A stretch of DNA of 53,828 bases from Bradyrhizobium jicamae (GTDB lineage Bacteria > Pseudomonadota > Alphaproteobacteria > Rhizobiales > Xanthobacteraceae), in assembly GCF_001440395.1 (NCBI RefSeq), contig NZ_LLXZ01000010.1, forward strand, positions 1-53,828. The letters are read 5' to 3'. Under the pieces are notes generated by a model that saw only the letters and a list, made by a program, of their open reading frames with translations, did no database searches and was not told the DNA's origin. This document shows, piece by piece, positions 15,485-24,523 of this stretch. Numbering within the stretch: the first letter of the stretch is position 1; each line of letters begins with the position of its first letter. Made by a program: the position numbers and the translations under genes.

Positions 15485-17380
15485 ATGTTGATCGTTCATG
15501 TGGTTCGGCAGTTCTTCCCTTCGGTTGGCGGTTTGGAGGATGTCGTCCGCGAGCTATCCAGACGGCAAGTAGAAGATGGTTTTGCAGTTAGGGTCGTAAC
15601 GCTGGATCGCCTGTTTCGGCCCAGCGCTGGCTCGGGCGAGGCGAAGCTACCGTCGTATGAGATTGTGGATGGAGTGGAAGTTGTAAGAATCCCGTATCGC
15701 GGTTCGCACCGGTATCCTATCGCACCACGGGTGCTGGGCTTTATCCGGACGGCCGATATCGTCCACGTTCACGGGATCGACTTCTTTTTTGATTTCCTTG
15801 CCCTGACGAAAGTCATTCACCGCCGCCGCCTCGTCGTGTCGACTCATGGCGGCTTTTTTCATACCAGCCGCTCCTCCCTGCTTAAGTCAATCTGGTTTCG
15901 GACGACGACGTTGATGTCAATGAAGGGCTATGCAGGCGTCGCTGCCGTGAGCAAAGCGGATCTGCAGCGCTTCAGCCACATTCGAAGCGCAGGCCTGAAC
16001 TTGATTGAGAACGGCGTTAACGTTTCCAAGTTCGTGGCGGCGGGCAGCAGGTATCCCATCAAACACATGGTTTGCATTGGAAGACTGTCTTGCAACAAAA
16101 GGTTGGATCGGCTGGTCGCGTGGGTAAGGGAAGTTCGACAACTCGATCCAGAGTGGTCGCTGACAATTGCGGGACGACCGTGGGATCACACCGCAGCCGA
16201 TATCCGTGATCTGATTAGCCGCTCCGGTCAACTGGAAGCCATTTCCGTCATAGAGTCACCTTCGGACGAGCAGATACGAGAGCTGATTCGGCAATCGAGC
16301 ATTTTCGTCAGTGCGTCCGAGTACGAGGGCTTCGGCCTCGCCGCAGTTGAGGGCCTTTCGGCCGGCCTCTATCCGATTCTTTCCGGCATTGGAGCGTTTG
16401 AGTCCCTGGTAAGCTCTACTGGCATCGGTCGCCTGGTGGATTTTGATCAGCCGAAGGTGGCGGCGGGCGCCTTCGTTCAGCAGTGGATGCAGGTGAGCGA
16501 GCGATACGAAGAGGTGCGCAATGCCTGCCTCGAAGCGGCAAAGGCATATGATTGGAATGCTGTTACGGCTCGCTATTTGGCACTCTACAGATCGGTGCTC
16601 GGACAACCGACACGCGCGATTCTGGATGTGCCCATACAGACGATCAATCGGCGGGGCGCTTTTGTGTATCTCGAACGCGCGATCGATAACGGTTCAAAAG
16701 GTATTGTTGCGTTTGGCAATGCAAATCTTCTGAACATTGCACATGCCGAGCCAAGCGTTCGCGAGGCATTGCGCCGTTTCATGGTACTGAACGACGGCAT
16801 CGGGACGGACATCGCAAGCAGAGTTTTATATGGCGCAAGATTCCCGGACAATTTGAATGGCACGGATTTCATCCCCTATTTTCTCGGTCGCTCTGTCCAA
16901 GGTCTGAGGATCTTCTTGTTGGGCGCGAAGCCAGGGATAGCCGCACAGGCTGGAGCTGCTCTGAAGAAGAAGTATCCTCAGCACGACGTCGTGGGGGTTG
17001 AGCATGGATATGGCGATCTCCAGTCGCCGGGGCTTCTTGCAAGAATCCGGAGTTGCAGGCCGAGCCTGATTTTGGTTGGCCTTGGAAACCCCGCCCAGGA
17101 GCTCTGGCTCGCGAAGAACTTCGATCAGACCGGCTGCACGCTCGGCTTTGGCGTCGGCGCGCTGTTCGATTTTCTGGCCGGTAACGTTTCGCGCGCACCT
17201 CACTGGGTGCGTGCGGCCCGCCTGGAGTGGGTCTACCGCTTGTGTCTGGAGCCGCGGCGGCTAGCAGCGCGCTACCTCGTTGGAAATCCGACATTTCTGG
17301 CGAGCATTATTGCGCATTGGTGGTCGGGAGCCCGAGGGGACGAAAACAGCGAGGCGATGAAGTTGCTGGGACGCTTGTAA
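15485..17380 (+). CDS. Two-domain glycosyltransferase: GT4 fused to GT26 (WecG/TagA/CpsF)
   Basis: The protein has 631 residues. Residues 1-375 form a GT-B enzyme of family 4: VRQFFPSVGGLEDVVREL at the start, IGRLSCNKRLDRLV, and the donor-binding SASEYEGFGLAAVEGLSAG. Residues about 385-610 form a GT26 domain: IVAFGNANLLNIAHAEP, VLNDGIGTDIASRVL, IFLLGAKPGIA, GVGALFDFLAG and the final LEPRRLAARYLVGNP. Each domain has normal length and motifs, so both are probably active, adding two consecutive sugars to the lipid carrier. There is 280 bp of leader after the export gene and 20 bp to the priming transferase. Confidence 0.88.
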   Translation: MLIVHVVRQFFPSVGGLEDVVRELSRRQVEDGFAVRVVTLDRLFRPSAGSGEAKLPSYEIVDGVEVVRIPYRGSHRYPIAPRVLGFIRTADIVHVHGIDFFFDFLALTKVIHRRRLVVSTHGGFFHTSRSSLLKSIWFRTTTLMSMKGYAGVAAVSKADLQRFSHIRSAGLNLIENGVNVSKFVAAGSRYPIKHMVCIGRLSCNKRLDRLVAWVREVRQLDPEWSLTIAGRPWDHTAADIRDLISRSGQLEAISVIESPSDEQIRELIRQSSIFVSASEYEGFGLAAVEGLSAGLYPILSGIGAFESLVSSTGIGRLVDFDQPKVAAGAFVQQWMQVSERYEEVRNACLEAAKAYDWNAVTARYLALYRSVLGQPTRAILDVPIQTINRRGAFVYLERAIDNGSKGIVAFGNANLLNIAHAEPSVREALRRFMVLNDGIGTDIASRVLYGARFPDNLNGTDFIPYFLGRSVQGLRIFLLGAKPGIAAQAGAALKKKYPQHDVVGVEHGYGDLQSPGLLARIRSCRPSLILVGLGNPAQELWLAKNFDQTGCTLGFGVGALFDFLAGNVSRAPHWVRAARLEWVYRLCLEPRRLAARYLVGNPTFLASIIAHWWSGARGDENSEAMKLLGRL

Positions 17381-17400
17381 GTGCGGATGGAGAGTGCGGG

Positions 17401-18828
17401 ATGGTAGAATCGACCTGGTCAGCAGCCTCGGCCGAAGAGCGTGCATTTCTTGCGCACCGCGATGTCCGCAATAGTCTTGTCGCAGCCGTCGCCTTCACCG
17501 AAATGTTGGCTATCGCACTCTCAGCATACTTTGCGTTTGTCGCCTACCATCAAGTCGTGTGGGAAGGTCTGCCCGATAACCTGCCTTATGGGTGGATATC
17601 TATCGGTCTCGCATTGATCTACGGCATAATTTGCCTCGCAGACAAGCAGTATGACTTTCTGGGCACCGAATGGAATAACGGAGCAGTTCATCGGAGCGTA
17701 CTCGCATTGTGCTTGGCATTTGTTTTTCTTCTCGCCCTTATGTTTCTATCGGGCAAGGTGACCATCTATTCGAGGGGTACGTTCGTTGCGCAGCTAGCAT
17801 TGGGACTGCCAGTGGCAATCTGCGTCAGGATCATAGGTTGGCGTGCGGTGGAAGCGGCGCGAAAGCGTCATTACTGGACCGCTCCCGGCCTATTGATCGT
17901 AGTCTTTCCAGGAGTTAGCCAGCCCCTGGAAGTGCTCGAACGATGGTCTTCCAGATTGGAAGAGATACGGAAAATATACTACCTGAAAGCGGACGATGCC
18001 GACGCGCAGCTGAGTGAGATTGTTCGAGAATGCCGCAAATTCCGATCCACCTCTGTTCTGCTTCTATTTGATGGGGATGAGATGAGCGCGATTGCCGCAG
18101 CGGTGGAAAAGCTGTCGCAGGCGCCGGTAAAGGTTCAATTGTTGCCGAACGGAATGGTGGAGTTTCTGCATTGCGGTCGAATTGGCTCCTTTGGTCGTGC
18201 GCCCGTCATCGAGATGATTGCAGGTCCGCGGTGGGTGGCCGATCGTCTCCTCAAGCGAAGTTTTGATCTTGTTGTAGCTATCACGGCGGGGTTGCTGCTC
18301 ATGCCCCTTATGCTGTTGGTGGCTGCGTTAATCAAACTCGACTCTTCGGGCCCCGTGCTCTTTCGTCAGATCCGACATGGATACAATAACGCGCCCATAA
18401 GGGTTTTGAAATTCCGCACCATGATGCAGCGGAGGGATGAACATCAGTTTCGCCAGGCGAGCCGGGATGATCCACGGGTCACGCGTATCGGACGGATGTT
18501 GCGTCAAACCAACATGGATGAGCTACCGCAGCTGCTTAACGTAATCCGAGGGGAGATGTCGTTAGTAGGGCCACGGCCGCATGCGGTCCTACATAATCAA
18601 ATGTATGACGGCCAGATTGCGCGGCTATCGAGAAGACATAACGTCAAGCCGGGCATTACAGGCTGGGCGCAGGTAAACGGATTGCGCGGTGAAACGGATA
18701 CCTTGGACAAGATGCAGATGCGTATTGCGTACGACCTTTACTACATCGACAACTGGTCCTTCGCGTTCGACGTGAAAATCGTCATCAAAACGGTGTTCTC
18801 GAAGAAGAGCTATCAGAACGCCTACTGA
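17401..18828 (+). CDS. Undecaprenyl-phosphate hexose-1-phosphate transferase (WbaP/WcaJ/ExoY type)
   Basis: The protein has 475 residues from the ATG at 17401, with GGAGAG upstream; a longer upstream frame would overlap the previous gene. Several membrane helices fill the N-terminal third, then a Rossmann-like spacer domain, then the catalytic PNPT domain: KRSFDLVV, LIKLDSSGPVLFRQIRHG, KFRTM, DELPQLLNVIRGEMSLVGPR and PGITGWAQVNG. It primes synthesis by moving a sugar phosphate from a nucleotide sugar to undecaprenyl phosphate at the inner membrane. It is the last gene of the plus-strand cluster. Confidence 0.93.
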   Translation: MVESTWSAASAEERAFLAHRDVRNSLVAAVAFTEMLAIALSAYFAFVAYHQVVWEGLPDNLPYGWISIGLALIYGIICLADKQYDFLGTEWNNGAVHRSVLALCLAFVFLLALMFLSGKVTIYSRGTFVAQLALGLPVAICVRIIGWRAVEAARKRHYWTAPGLLIVVFPGVSQPLEVLERWSSRLEEIRKIYYLKADDADAQLSEIVRECRKFRSTSVLLLFDGDEMSAIAAAVEKLSQAPVKVQLLPNGMVEFLHCGRIGSFGRAPVIEMIAGPRWVADRLLKRSFDLVVAITAGLLLMPLMLLVAALIKLDSSGPVLFRQIRHGYNNAPIRVLKFRTMMQRRDEHQFRQASRDDPRVTRIGRMLRQTNMDELPQLLNVIRGEMSLVGPRPHAVLHNQMYDGQIARLSRRHNVKPGITGWAQVNGLRGETDTLDKMQMRIAYDLYYIDNWSFAFDVKIVIKTVFSKKSYQNAY

Positions 18829-18850
18829 AAAAACTCGCCGGCAATGCCAG

Positions 18851-19075
18851 CTATTTTTGCAATGTGCGAAATAGATGGCCCCCGACATATCCAGCTTGTA
18901 ACGCAAGTATCGCAAGAATGCTGACAAGAATGGAATCTAAGACTGTCCATCCGCTAAGAGCGGCAATGATGAATACTGCAACAGCAGAGGTCATGGTTGC
19001 GATTGCAACTGAAAACACATTGAATTTTGCTAAGAGTATTCCGAGTACAAAGGCCACCAGCCCAGCTGCAACCAT
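18851..19075 (-). CDS. Small membrane protein, 74 residues
   Basis: The start is the ATG at 19075, with GGAGAAGG upstream. Three hydrophobic stretches cover most of the protein (VAAGLVAFVLGILLAKF, then VAIATMTSAVAVFIIAALSG and ILVSILAILALQAGYVGGHL). It faces the end of the priming transferase gene with 22 bp between them. I recognise the type from Bradyrhizobium genomes but know no function. Confidence 0.72.
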   Translation of the reverse strand: MVAAGLVAFVLGILLAKFNVFSVAIATMTSAVAVFIIAALSGWTVLDSILVSILAILALQAGYVGGHLFRTLQK

Positions 19076-19817
19076 TGAGCCTTCTCCGCGGCCGCGCTTA
19101 CAGACAAGGAATGCGAATGGTGTAAAGTATAGACGTGTAGATGGTAGCTGTCTGCGATCGTCGACTGTTGACTGTCGGAAGCACTGCAGGAAAGAACTGT
19201 CTCTCACGTTGAGCAATAGCGCCTGTCGCCTAGTCCGCAGCTGCAGAGATCCTGTGCTCAGCTCTCAAGCGATGGCGCACCCTGTCGCGCGGGAGGACCG
19301 CGGCCAGCGCTTCTGCCATTGCGTTTGTACCCTCATGGGGTGCCGAACTGCGCCGTACGGTTGCGGCCCCGGTTGGGGCAATGGGACTACCATTTGGAGG
19401 TTAGTTGGAATCGATGTCGGCGACGTTGGATTGGTAGGTAGCGGTACGAAATGCTCTCGGAAATTAGGAACGAGGCCGTAGCGACGGCGCTCGCAAGGGG
19501 GTTGTATTGGCCAAACCCGCTTTCTTCTAGACCGCCCAAACGCCACGGCAGCGGATTTTTTCATCTAGGTTAGATGCGGGCGGGCCCCGCCTTTTGAGCA
19601 AGCGGACATTACGTTGCGTTCCGAAATACGAAGCTTCACAGCGATGGCACAAATCTACACGGCGCGTGGCGCGCCGCGCGAGACAGCGGGAGTTTGCTAC
19701 CCGCCACTTCTCCCATTGCTTCGGACGGAAGCTCAAGATTTCTCAAGACCTCATCCAGCCATCTAGCGAATGGGCATCTCTTAGATGGGGAAGCGAGATA
19801 GTTCCGCCGATCACAGC
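19076..19817. other. Gene-free stretch of about 740 bp
   Basis: I find no reading frame that I can support. A reverse frame at 19265-19564 is proline-rich with no convincing ribosome binding site or family. The region separates the polysaccharide cluster from the histidine kinase. Confidence 0.45.
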
Positions 19818-20987
19818 TCAGCTTATCAATGGAAACGTGAGCGTTGTTGTGGTGCCTCCATGATTACTCTCGTGGTTGACGGTTCCGCCGATCTGTCTCG
19901 CAAGCGAGACAATCAATTTGAGCCCTGACCCACTTTTGTTTGGGCTATGCATGCCTCTTCCGTTGTCGGACATTGTCAAACGGGCCTCCCCATAGCCGAT
20001 GCCTCCCACCAAGCTCACTTTGATCCTGCCGCCTTCTGTGCCGAACGCATGCTTTATGCTGTTCATCGCAGTCTCATTCAAGATGAGACCAACAGGTAAC
20101 GCCCGGTCAATGTTCAATTCGAGCTCGTCGCACTCGACATCGAACTCCACTTGCTCAACCTGCTGGCGTATCGCACTGCAGAGAGCGCGAACGTAGTGGG
20201 AGAGCCGAACGATCTGGCCCTCTGGCCGAGGGGCAAGCTGATCATGTGCAAGCGAGATCGCATTGATCCGGCTCGCTACGTGGTTCAAAGCCCGATGGAC
20301 CTCCGCGCCGCCATACCGATGCTTTTGAATGGAAATTGAGGATAGGACGAGCTGGAAGTTGTTCTTGACGCGATGTTGCATTTCGCGAAGCAAAATCTCT
20401 CGCTTTTGAGATTCGGCAACGGCAGCCATTAAGCGTGCTTGTTCATCCGGCCGCGCCTTGTGGTGCAGCACGGTTCCTAACAAGGCGGCAGTAGCGGTCA
20501 AAAAGTCGGTGGTATCCTCGGTGAAGTCTCTCGGCGTAGTACTGTCCACCTCCAATACACCCCATGCCGCGCCGCCGATAAGCACAGGCACATTGCTCAA
20601 CGAGACAATGCCGTGCTGATTTAGGAAATCGGAGCGAATGTATTCCTCCTGCTCGCTGAAGTCTTTGATGCTGACTGGTTCGCCTGTTTGAAATGCTCGC
20701 CCAGGCGGTGATCGTAGGTCAACCGAGAAGGTAGCGGTGTGGGCGACCCCTTCCTTCCATCCGACGCCCGCGACGAGGAGCAGATCGGACGCCTCCGGAC
20801 GATATCGAAGAACCTTCACATGATGTATCTCTACTGCGCGGGCGATCTGGATGACTGCCCGGTCTAAAAAGCGGTCCAAGTCGACATCCTCAACCGAAAG
20901 CCGGCCGATATCGACCAATATGCGGATGTGACGCCGAAGCTTGTCCAGCTTGCCGCTGTCGCTTGTTTCGTGAGGACGGTCCTCCAT
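19818..20987 (-). CDS. Sensor histidine kinase: GAF domain plus HisKA_2/HWE-type kinase
   Basis: The protein has 389 residues from the ATG at 20987. The GAF domain covers about 25-175 (VEIHHVKVLRYRPEASDLLL, GVLEVDSTTPRDF). The phosphoacceptor region LLREMQHRVKNNFQLVLSSI is the H-box of the HisKA_2 group. The HATPase part has NETAMNSIKHAF and SDNGRGM, with GSGLKLI for the G2 box. There are no membrane helices, so it is cytosolic. Kinases of this class commonly feed PhyR in the alphaproteobacterial general stress response. That link is inference, supported by the many EcfG promoters around and a near-consensus one in front of this gene. Confidence 0.88.
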   Translation of the reverse strand: MEDRPHETSDSGKLDKLRRHIRILVDIGRLSVEDVDLDRFLDRAVIQIARAVEIHHVKVLRYRPEASDLLLVAGVGWKEGVAHTATFSVDLRSPPGRAFQTGEPVSIKDFSEQEEYIRSDFLNQHGIVSLSNVPVLIGGAAWGVLEVDSTTPRDFTEDTTDFLTATAALLGTVLHHKARPDEQARLMAAVAESQKREILLREMQHRVKNNFQLVLSSISIQKHRYGGAEVHRALNHVASRINAISLAHDQLAPRPEGQIVRLSHYVRALCSAIRQQVEQVEFDVECDELELNIDRALPVGLILNETAMNSIKHAFGTEGGRIKVSLVGGIGYGEARLTMSDNGRGMHSPNKSGSGLKLIVSLARQIGGTVNHESNHGGTTTTLTFPLIS

Positions 20988-20995
20988 CAAACGCT

Positions 20996-21020
20996 AACGA
21001 TGGATCCGCCGAATGGTGCC
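20996..21020 (-). promoter_or_regulatory. EcfG-like promoter, one mismatch (GGCAC-N16-CGTT)
   Basis: Minus strand, -35 GGCAC at 21020-21016 and -10 CGTT at 20999-20996. Only eight bases separate the -10 from the kinase ATG, so the transcript would be almost leaderless, and no Shine-Dalgarno sequence is seen. Confidence 0.4.
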
Positions 21021-21198
21021 TAAAATCGTCGTCGTGGCGTTTTGCGCCGCAAATACGGCTCGATACCGTGGTCAGCCCATTGAGTAAGTCGCGGATTTGG
21101 CAGCTAATGCGCCGATTTGCTCGCACGGATGTCCGAAAATACTCAAGATCGGCGAGTTAGCTTGTGTAGGGGCGGGGAGGTATTTGATCTCCCGTGCC

Positions 21199-22572
21199 AT
21201 GTCCGCCACCAAAATACTCTGGGGCCAAATTGCCGTCGTCCTTACGGTCGTGCTGATCACGACGTGGGCCGCGACGCAGTGAACGACGGCGTGGCGGCTT
21301 GGCTATCAGCCCCAACTCGGCCAACCCTGGTTCGAGCTCGCACCGGGCATTCCCATCTATCTTCCTCCGGCCTTCTTCTGGTGGTGGTACGCTTTCGACG
21401 CCTATGCGCCTGCAGTGTTCGTCGAAGGAGCATGTGTCGCGGCGTCGGGCGGATTCATTGCTATTGTGGTCGCATTCGCGATGTCGGTGTGGCGGGCCCG
21501 GGAAGCGGAGACGGCGGCGACCTATGGTGCGGCCCGTTGGGCGGGCCAGCTTGAAGTCCTTGCTGCCGGGCTCGCCGGCGCAGATGGTGTGATGCTCGGC
21601 CGATTCGAGGGACACTACCTGCGGCACGATGGGCCGGAGCATGTGCTGTGTTTCGCGCCGACCAGATCCGGCAAGGGCGTCGGACTTGTTGTCCCGACCC
21701 TCCTGACTTGGCCGGGGAGTTGTATTGTCCATGACATCAAGGGTGAGAACTGGACCTTGACGTCAGGTTTTCGGGCGCAGCACGGCCGGGTGCTGCTGTT
21801 TGATCCAACCAATTCACGCAGTGCGGCTTACAACCCTCTCCTCGAAGTAAGGCGAGGGGAGAGGGAAGTCCGCGATGTGCAAAATGTCGCAGACGTACTC
21901 GTCGATCCCGAAGGGTCGCTGGAGCAGCGGAATCACTGAGAGAAGACCAGCCACGCGCTGTTGGTCGGAGCCATTCTTCACGTTCTCTATTCAGAGCATG
22001 ACAAGACGCTCGCCGGCGTCGCAAGTTTTCTCTCCGATCCGAAACGGCCGATCGAAAGCACGCTTCGCGCGATGATGACCACGCGGCATCTCGGCGAAGC
22101 CGGGACACATCCGGTGATCGCGTCCGCGGCGAGGGAGCTATTGAACAAGAGCGAGAATGAACGATCCGGCGTGCTCTCGACCGCGATGTCGTTCCTCGGG
22201 CTCTATCGCGACCCCGTCGTTGCCCAGGTGACGCGCCGCTGCGATTGGCGCATCCGGGATATCATCGAAGGTCATCGGCCGACCACACTCTATCTAGTGA
22301 TACCTCCGTCGGATATCAGCCGCACAAAGCCCTTGGTGCGATTGATCCTGAACCAGATCGGCCGCCGTCTGACCGAGGACCTCCAGGCCAGGAGCCGCCG
22401 GCACCGGTTGCTGTTTATGCTCGACGAGTTTCCGGCGCTTGGACGGCTTGATTTCTTCGAGTCGGCGCTTGCCTTCATGGCGGGCTATGGACTCAAGAGC
22501 TTTCTCATTGCCCAATCCCTTAACCAGACCGAACAAGCGCAGCCACATGATCGCGCTTCGGCGCACCACTGA
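21199..22572 (+). pseudogene. traG: Conjugal transfer coupling protein TraG (VirD4-like), broken and truncated
   Basis: From the ATG at 21199 a single frame encodes a TraG N-terminus with membrane helices (LWGQIAVVLTVVLITTW and PPAFFWWWYAFDAYAP), a Walker A (APTRSGKGVGLVVPTLL), a conserved LLVGAILHVLYSEHDK stretch and a Walker B (LFMLDEFPALGRLDFFE). Two TGA codons interrupt it, at 21280 and 21937, both where the family has Trp (TGG to TGA). After LIAQSLNQ near 22530 the homology stops, so about the last quarter is missing. It is a relic of an integrated conjugative element. No other transfer genes are seen. Confidence 0.88.
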
Positions 22573-22615
22573 TTTAGGCGAACAATCCGCCGTCGACGTG
22601 GTGGTCGGGCGAGCG

Positions 22616-23107
22616 CTAACGATTTTCGTGCCTAATCACGCTGAGCCGCCCGTCGCCTTCGAGCTTGGCGAGCTTTACATCAGTAATGTACTCCACTTGA
22701 TGCTGACGCAACTGAGAAGCGAGTTCGTCCATCGACAGCATTTCCCTGCGCATTGCCTCCTCAACTATTCGCCCATCATTGATCAAGGTCAGAGACGAAG
22801 GTGTGAGGTATGGTCGCAGGAGGGGAAAGCGGTAAATCAGCCAGTCAATAATGTATTCCCAGGCAACGATCGTCATGACCAAGACGAGACCTTCGGTCAC
22901 GGACTGATATTCCTTACCGAGCCCATTCTGCGCAGCATCCGCGATCAGCACGATCACAAGAAGATCTGCCGGCCCGAAATGCCCCGCCTGACGTCTTGCC
23001 ATAAAGCGAAGGATCAAGAAAAGGCCGAGGTACATGAGCGTGCCCCGGAGGACGATCTCGGCGATACCGAGGCTAGGAACGAAAACACTGTTCCAATCGA
23101 TTATCAT
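22616..23107 (-). CDS. DUF421 (YetF-like) membrane protein
   Basis: The protein has 163 residues from the ATG at 23107 with GAGGG upstream. Three membrane helices near the N-terminus (IVLRGTLMYLGLFLILRFMA, ADLLVIVLIADAA, VLVMTIVAWEYIIDWLI) are followed by the DUF421 cytoplasmic domain (SSLTLINDGRIVEEAMRR and LRQHQVEYITDVKLAKLEGDG). This is the normal short form of the family. The family is linked to stress and sporulation in other bacteria, but no reaction is known. An exact EcfG promoter lies 30 bp upstream. Confidence 0.9.
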   Translation of the reverse strand: MIIDWNSVFVPSLGIAEIVLRGTLMYLGLFLILRFMARRQAGHFGPADLLVIVLIADAAQNGLGKEYQSVTEGLVLVMTIVAWEYIIDWLIYRFPLLRPYLTPSSLTLINDGRIVEEAMRREMLSMDELASQLRQHQVEYITDVKLAKLEGDGRLSVIRHENR

Positions 23108-23137
23108 GATGAGACCCTCGCGTTTTTCTTTTCTGCA

Positions 23138-23163
23138 AACGCCGTACGAAAACGCGAAGTTCC
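23138..23163 (-). promoter_or_regulatory. EcfG-type promoter (GGAAC-N17-CGTT)
   Basis: Minus strand, -35 GGAAC at 23163-23159 and -10 CGTT at 23141-23138, spacer 17 bp. It drives the DUF421 gene. Confidence 0.8.
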
Positions 23164-23193
23164 CCGAAGCCAGAGAACCGACGCCTCGGGCCA

Positions 23194-23575
23194 TTCAACA
23201 GTTTCGCCCAATATGTTCCCGAGCCGACCACCGAGACGAAGAAGGACGTGGTCTGGCTCGCGCTTAGTCACGACCGCCTCGGTGGCCGCCTACGCTAGCA
23301 TCTGGACGCGCTCCACGGGATCGCCGGACCAAGTCGAAGCCGGTGCCTGGGCCGCATCAGGTCTATGGTTTTCTGAGGACGTCGCTGAATGCGGTCGTCG
23401 AGCCGATCCATCCCAAGGCCATGCCGGTGATCCTGACGACCTATGAGGAGCGGGATGTCTGGATGCGAGCGCCTTGGGAGAGGCGAAGGCGGCGCTGCAA
23501 AGGCCGCTGCCGGACGAGGCGCTGAAAATCGTCATGCGAGGCGAGGACAAACAGGGCAAAGCCGCTGCGGCATGA
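23194..23575 (+). pseudogene. SOS-response-associated peptidase (SRAP/YedK) relic
   Basis: Pieces in changing frames match the C-terminal two thirds of the SRAP family: FNSFAQYVPEPTTETKKDVVW, then a degenerate middle, LNAVVEPIHPKAMPVILTT, YEERDVWMRAPW, and after another frameshift LQRPLPDEALKIVMRGEDK. The catalytic Cys2 end is absent. Intact SRAP proteins bind abasic sites in single-stranded DNA, and this copy is dead. Confidence 0.8.
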
Positions 23576-23836
23576 AGTGGCCTTCGCTGTGATGACACCG
23601 GCTGGGCATACCGGCCACGCCGTTCATTTTGCTGCGTGCCGCCAAGATCCGGTGCCTGACATTACCATCCTGACAGTCGAGGAAAAAACAGCCGCCGTCG
23701 CGCCGACCGCTCGCCGGCGAAGTTCAAGGCCGCTCCGAGCAACAATTTCTGGGTTCCGTAGTTCTGACGTAAAACGAATTATGTCGTTTGATTGCCCACA
23801 AAATCCAGGCGCGCCGGTTCAAGTTGGCAATGAGAA

Positions 23837-23867
23837 GGCCCCAGCTCTCAACTGGACAGCTGGGGCC
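23837..23867 (-). repeat. Orphan hairpin of the small-RNA-like element
   Basis: The arms GGCCCCAGCT and AGCTGGGGCC are separated by 11 bases and preceded (transcript sense) by GTTGGC. It resembles the hairpins at 2644-2675, 24013-24045 and 26671-26703. No EcfG promoter fits upstream, although two GGAAC sequences occur near 23950-23975, so it may be a degenerate fourth copy or a plain terminator. Confidence 0.45.
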
Positions 23868-24004
23868 GCCAACTCCCGATGTTTTCTTCCGACAGAATTC
23901 TTCGGGCGGCAAAACCGGAAGCCGTGACCGACTCCCGCAGCAGGCGGATGTTCCTAGTCGGTTGCCACTTGTTCCCTAGTCGATCTTCCGCGGTTCACGT
24001 TGAC

Positions 24005-24083
24005 GCCAAAGCGGCCCCACTATCTGGGAGGAGATAGCCGGGGCCGCCATTCCAACGCGCCATCCTGGTGCTAACCGGCGCCA
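24005..24083 (-). ncRNA. Candidate stress-induced small RNA, copy 2
   Basis: It shares with copy 1 the start (CTGCTTGGCGCCGGTTAGC) and the GCGTTGGAATGGCGGCCCC core. The hairpin (arms about 24032-24045 and 24013-24025) has different stem bases, GGCCCCGGCTATCT paired with AGATAGTGGGGCC, and a CCTCCC loop. Stem pairing is kept through paired changes relative to copy 1. No gene follows on this strand for several hundred bases, which favours an independent RNA here. Confidence 0.55.
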
Positions 24084-24089
24084 AGCAGG

Positions 24090-24114
24090 AACGGGCCCAC
24101 CGTCTCTCCGTTCC
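24090..24114 (-). promoter_or_regulatory. EcfG-type promoter (GGAAC-N16-CGTT)
   Basis: Minus strand, -35 GGAAC at 24114-24110 and -10 CGTT at 24093-24090, spacer 16 bp, exact match. It is followed by small-RNA-like copy 2. Confidence 0.8.
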
Positions 24115-24258
24115 TAATCCGCCGGTTGGCGCTGGCGCTTTCGTTCACACTTGTTGCTCCCATTTTCCGGGGAAGTTCCTGCTCGGAACGAAATAAAGGT
24201 ATCGCGCTGTGCCAAATCGGATTCCATGCTGTGCCATCACCGCACGGTCCTTTAGGCA

Positions 24259-24316
24259 GCTATCGGTGATGAGAACGCCGGTTGCGCTCCCGCCCCATCC
24301 CACAGGGAGCAGCGCT
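24259..24316 (+). promoter_or_regulatory. Conserved leader with hairpin over the ribosome binding site, copy 1
   Basis: The leader begins CGGTGATGAGAACGC, shared by four loci in this window. GCTCCC at about 24288 can pair with GGGAGC just before the ATG, which contains the Shine-Dalgarno sequence. This would hide the ribosome binding site and could act as a thermometer or other translation switch. It precedes a broken gene here. Confidence 0.45.
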
Positions 24317-24519
24317 ATGCAGAAGCGGCGCCTTCTCAAACAAATAGATCCCCTCGACAAGCGACTTTCAGAAGTGGCTGAGCGACTACGGCAAGAAGCC
24401 GAGGACACCCCCGCCCGGGGTGGAGCACGACAGGCTTGTCCGCAAAAGCGCGGCAAACGGAAACCGCCGTGCACATGAGCGAGTGGCTGAATTCGCCCGG
24501 TTTGCGACCACCGAGTTAG
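24317..24519 (+). pseudogene. Small protein of paralogous family A, frameshifted
   Basis: It begins MQKRRLLKQIDPLDKRLSE and AERLRQEAEDTP like the intact paralog at 51413. Two indels (near 24412 and 24452) throw the rest, VEHDRLVRK and QTETAVHMSEWLNSPGLRPP, out of frame. An intact copy would have about 67 residues, mostly charged helix. It is followed four bases later by a family B gene. Confidence 0.7.
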
Positions 24520-24523
24520 CCGC

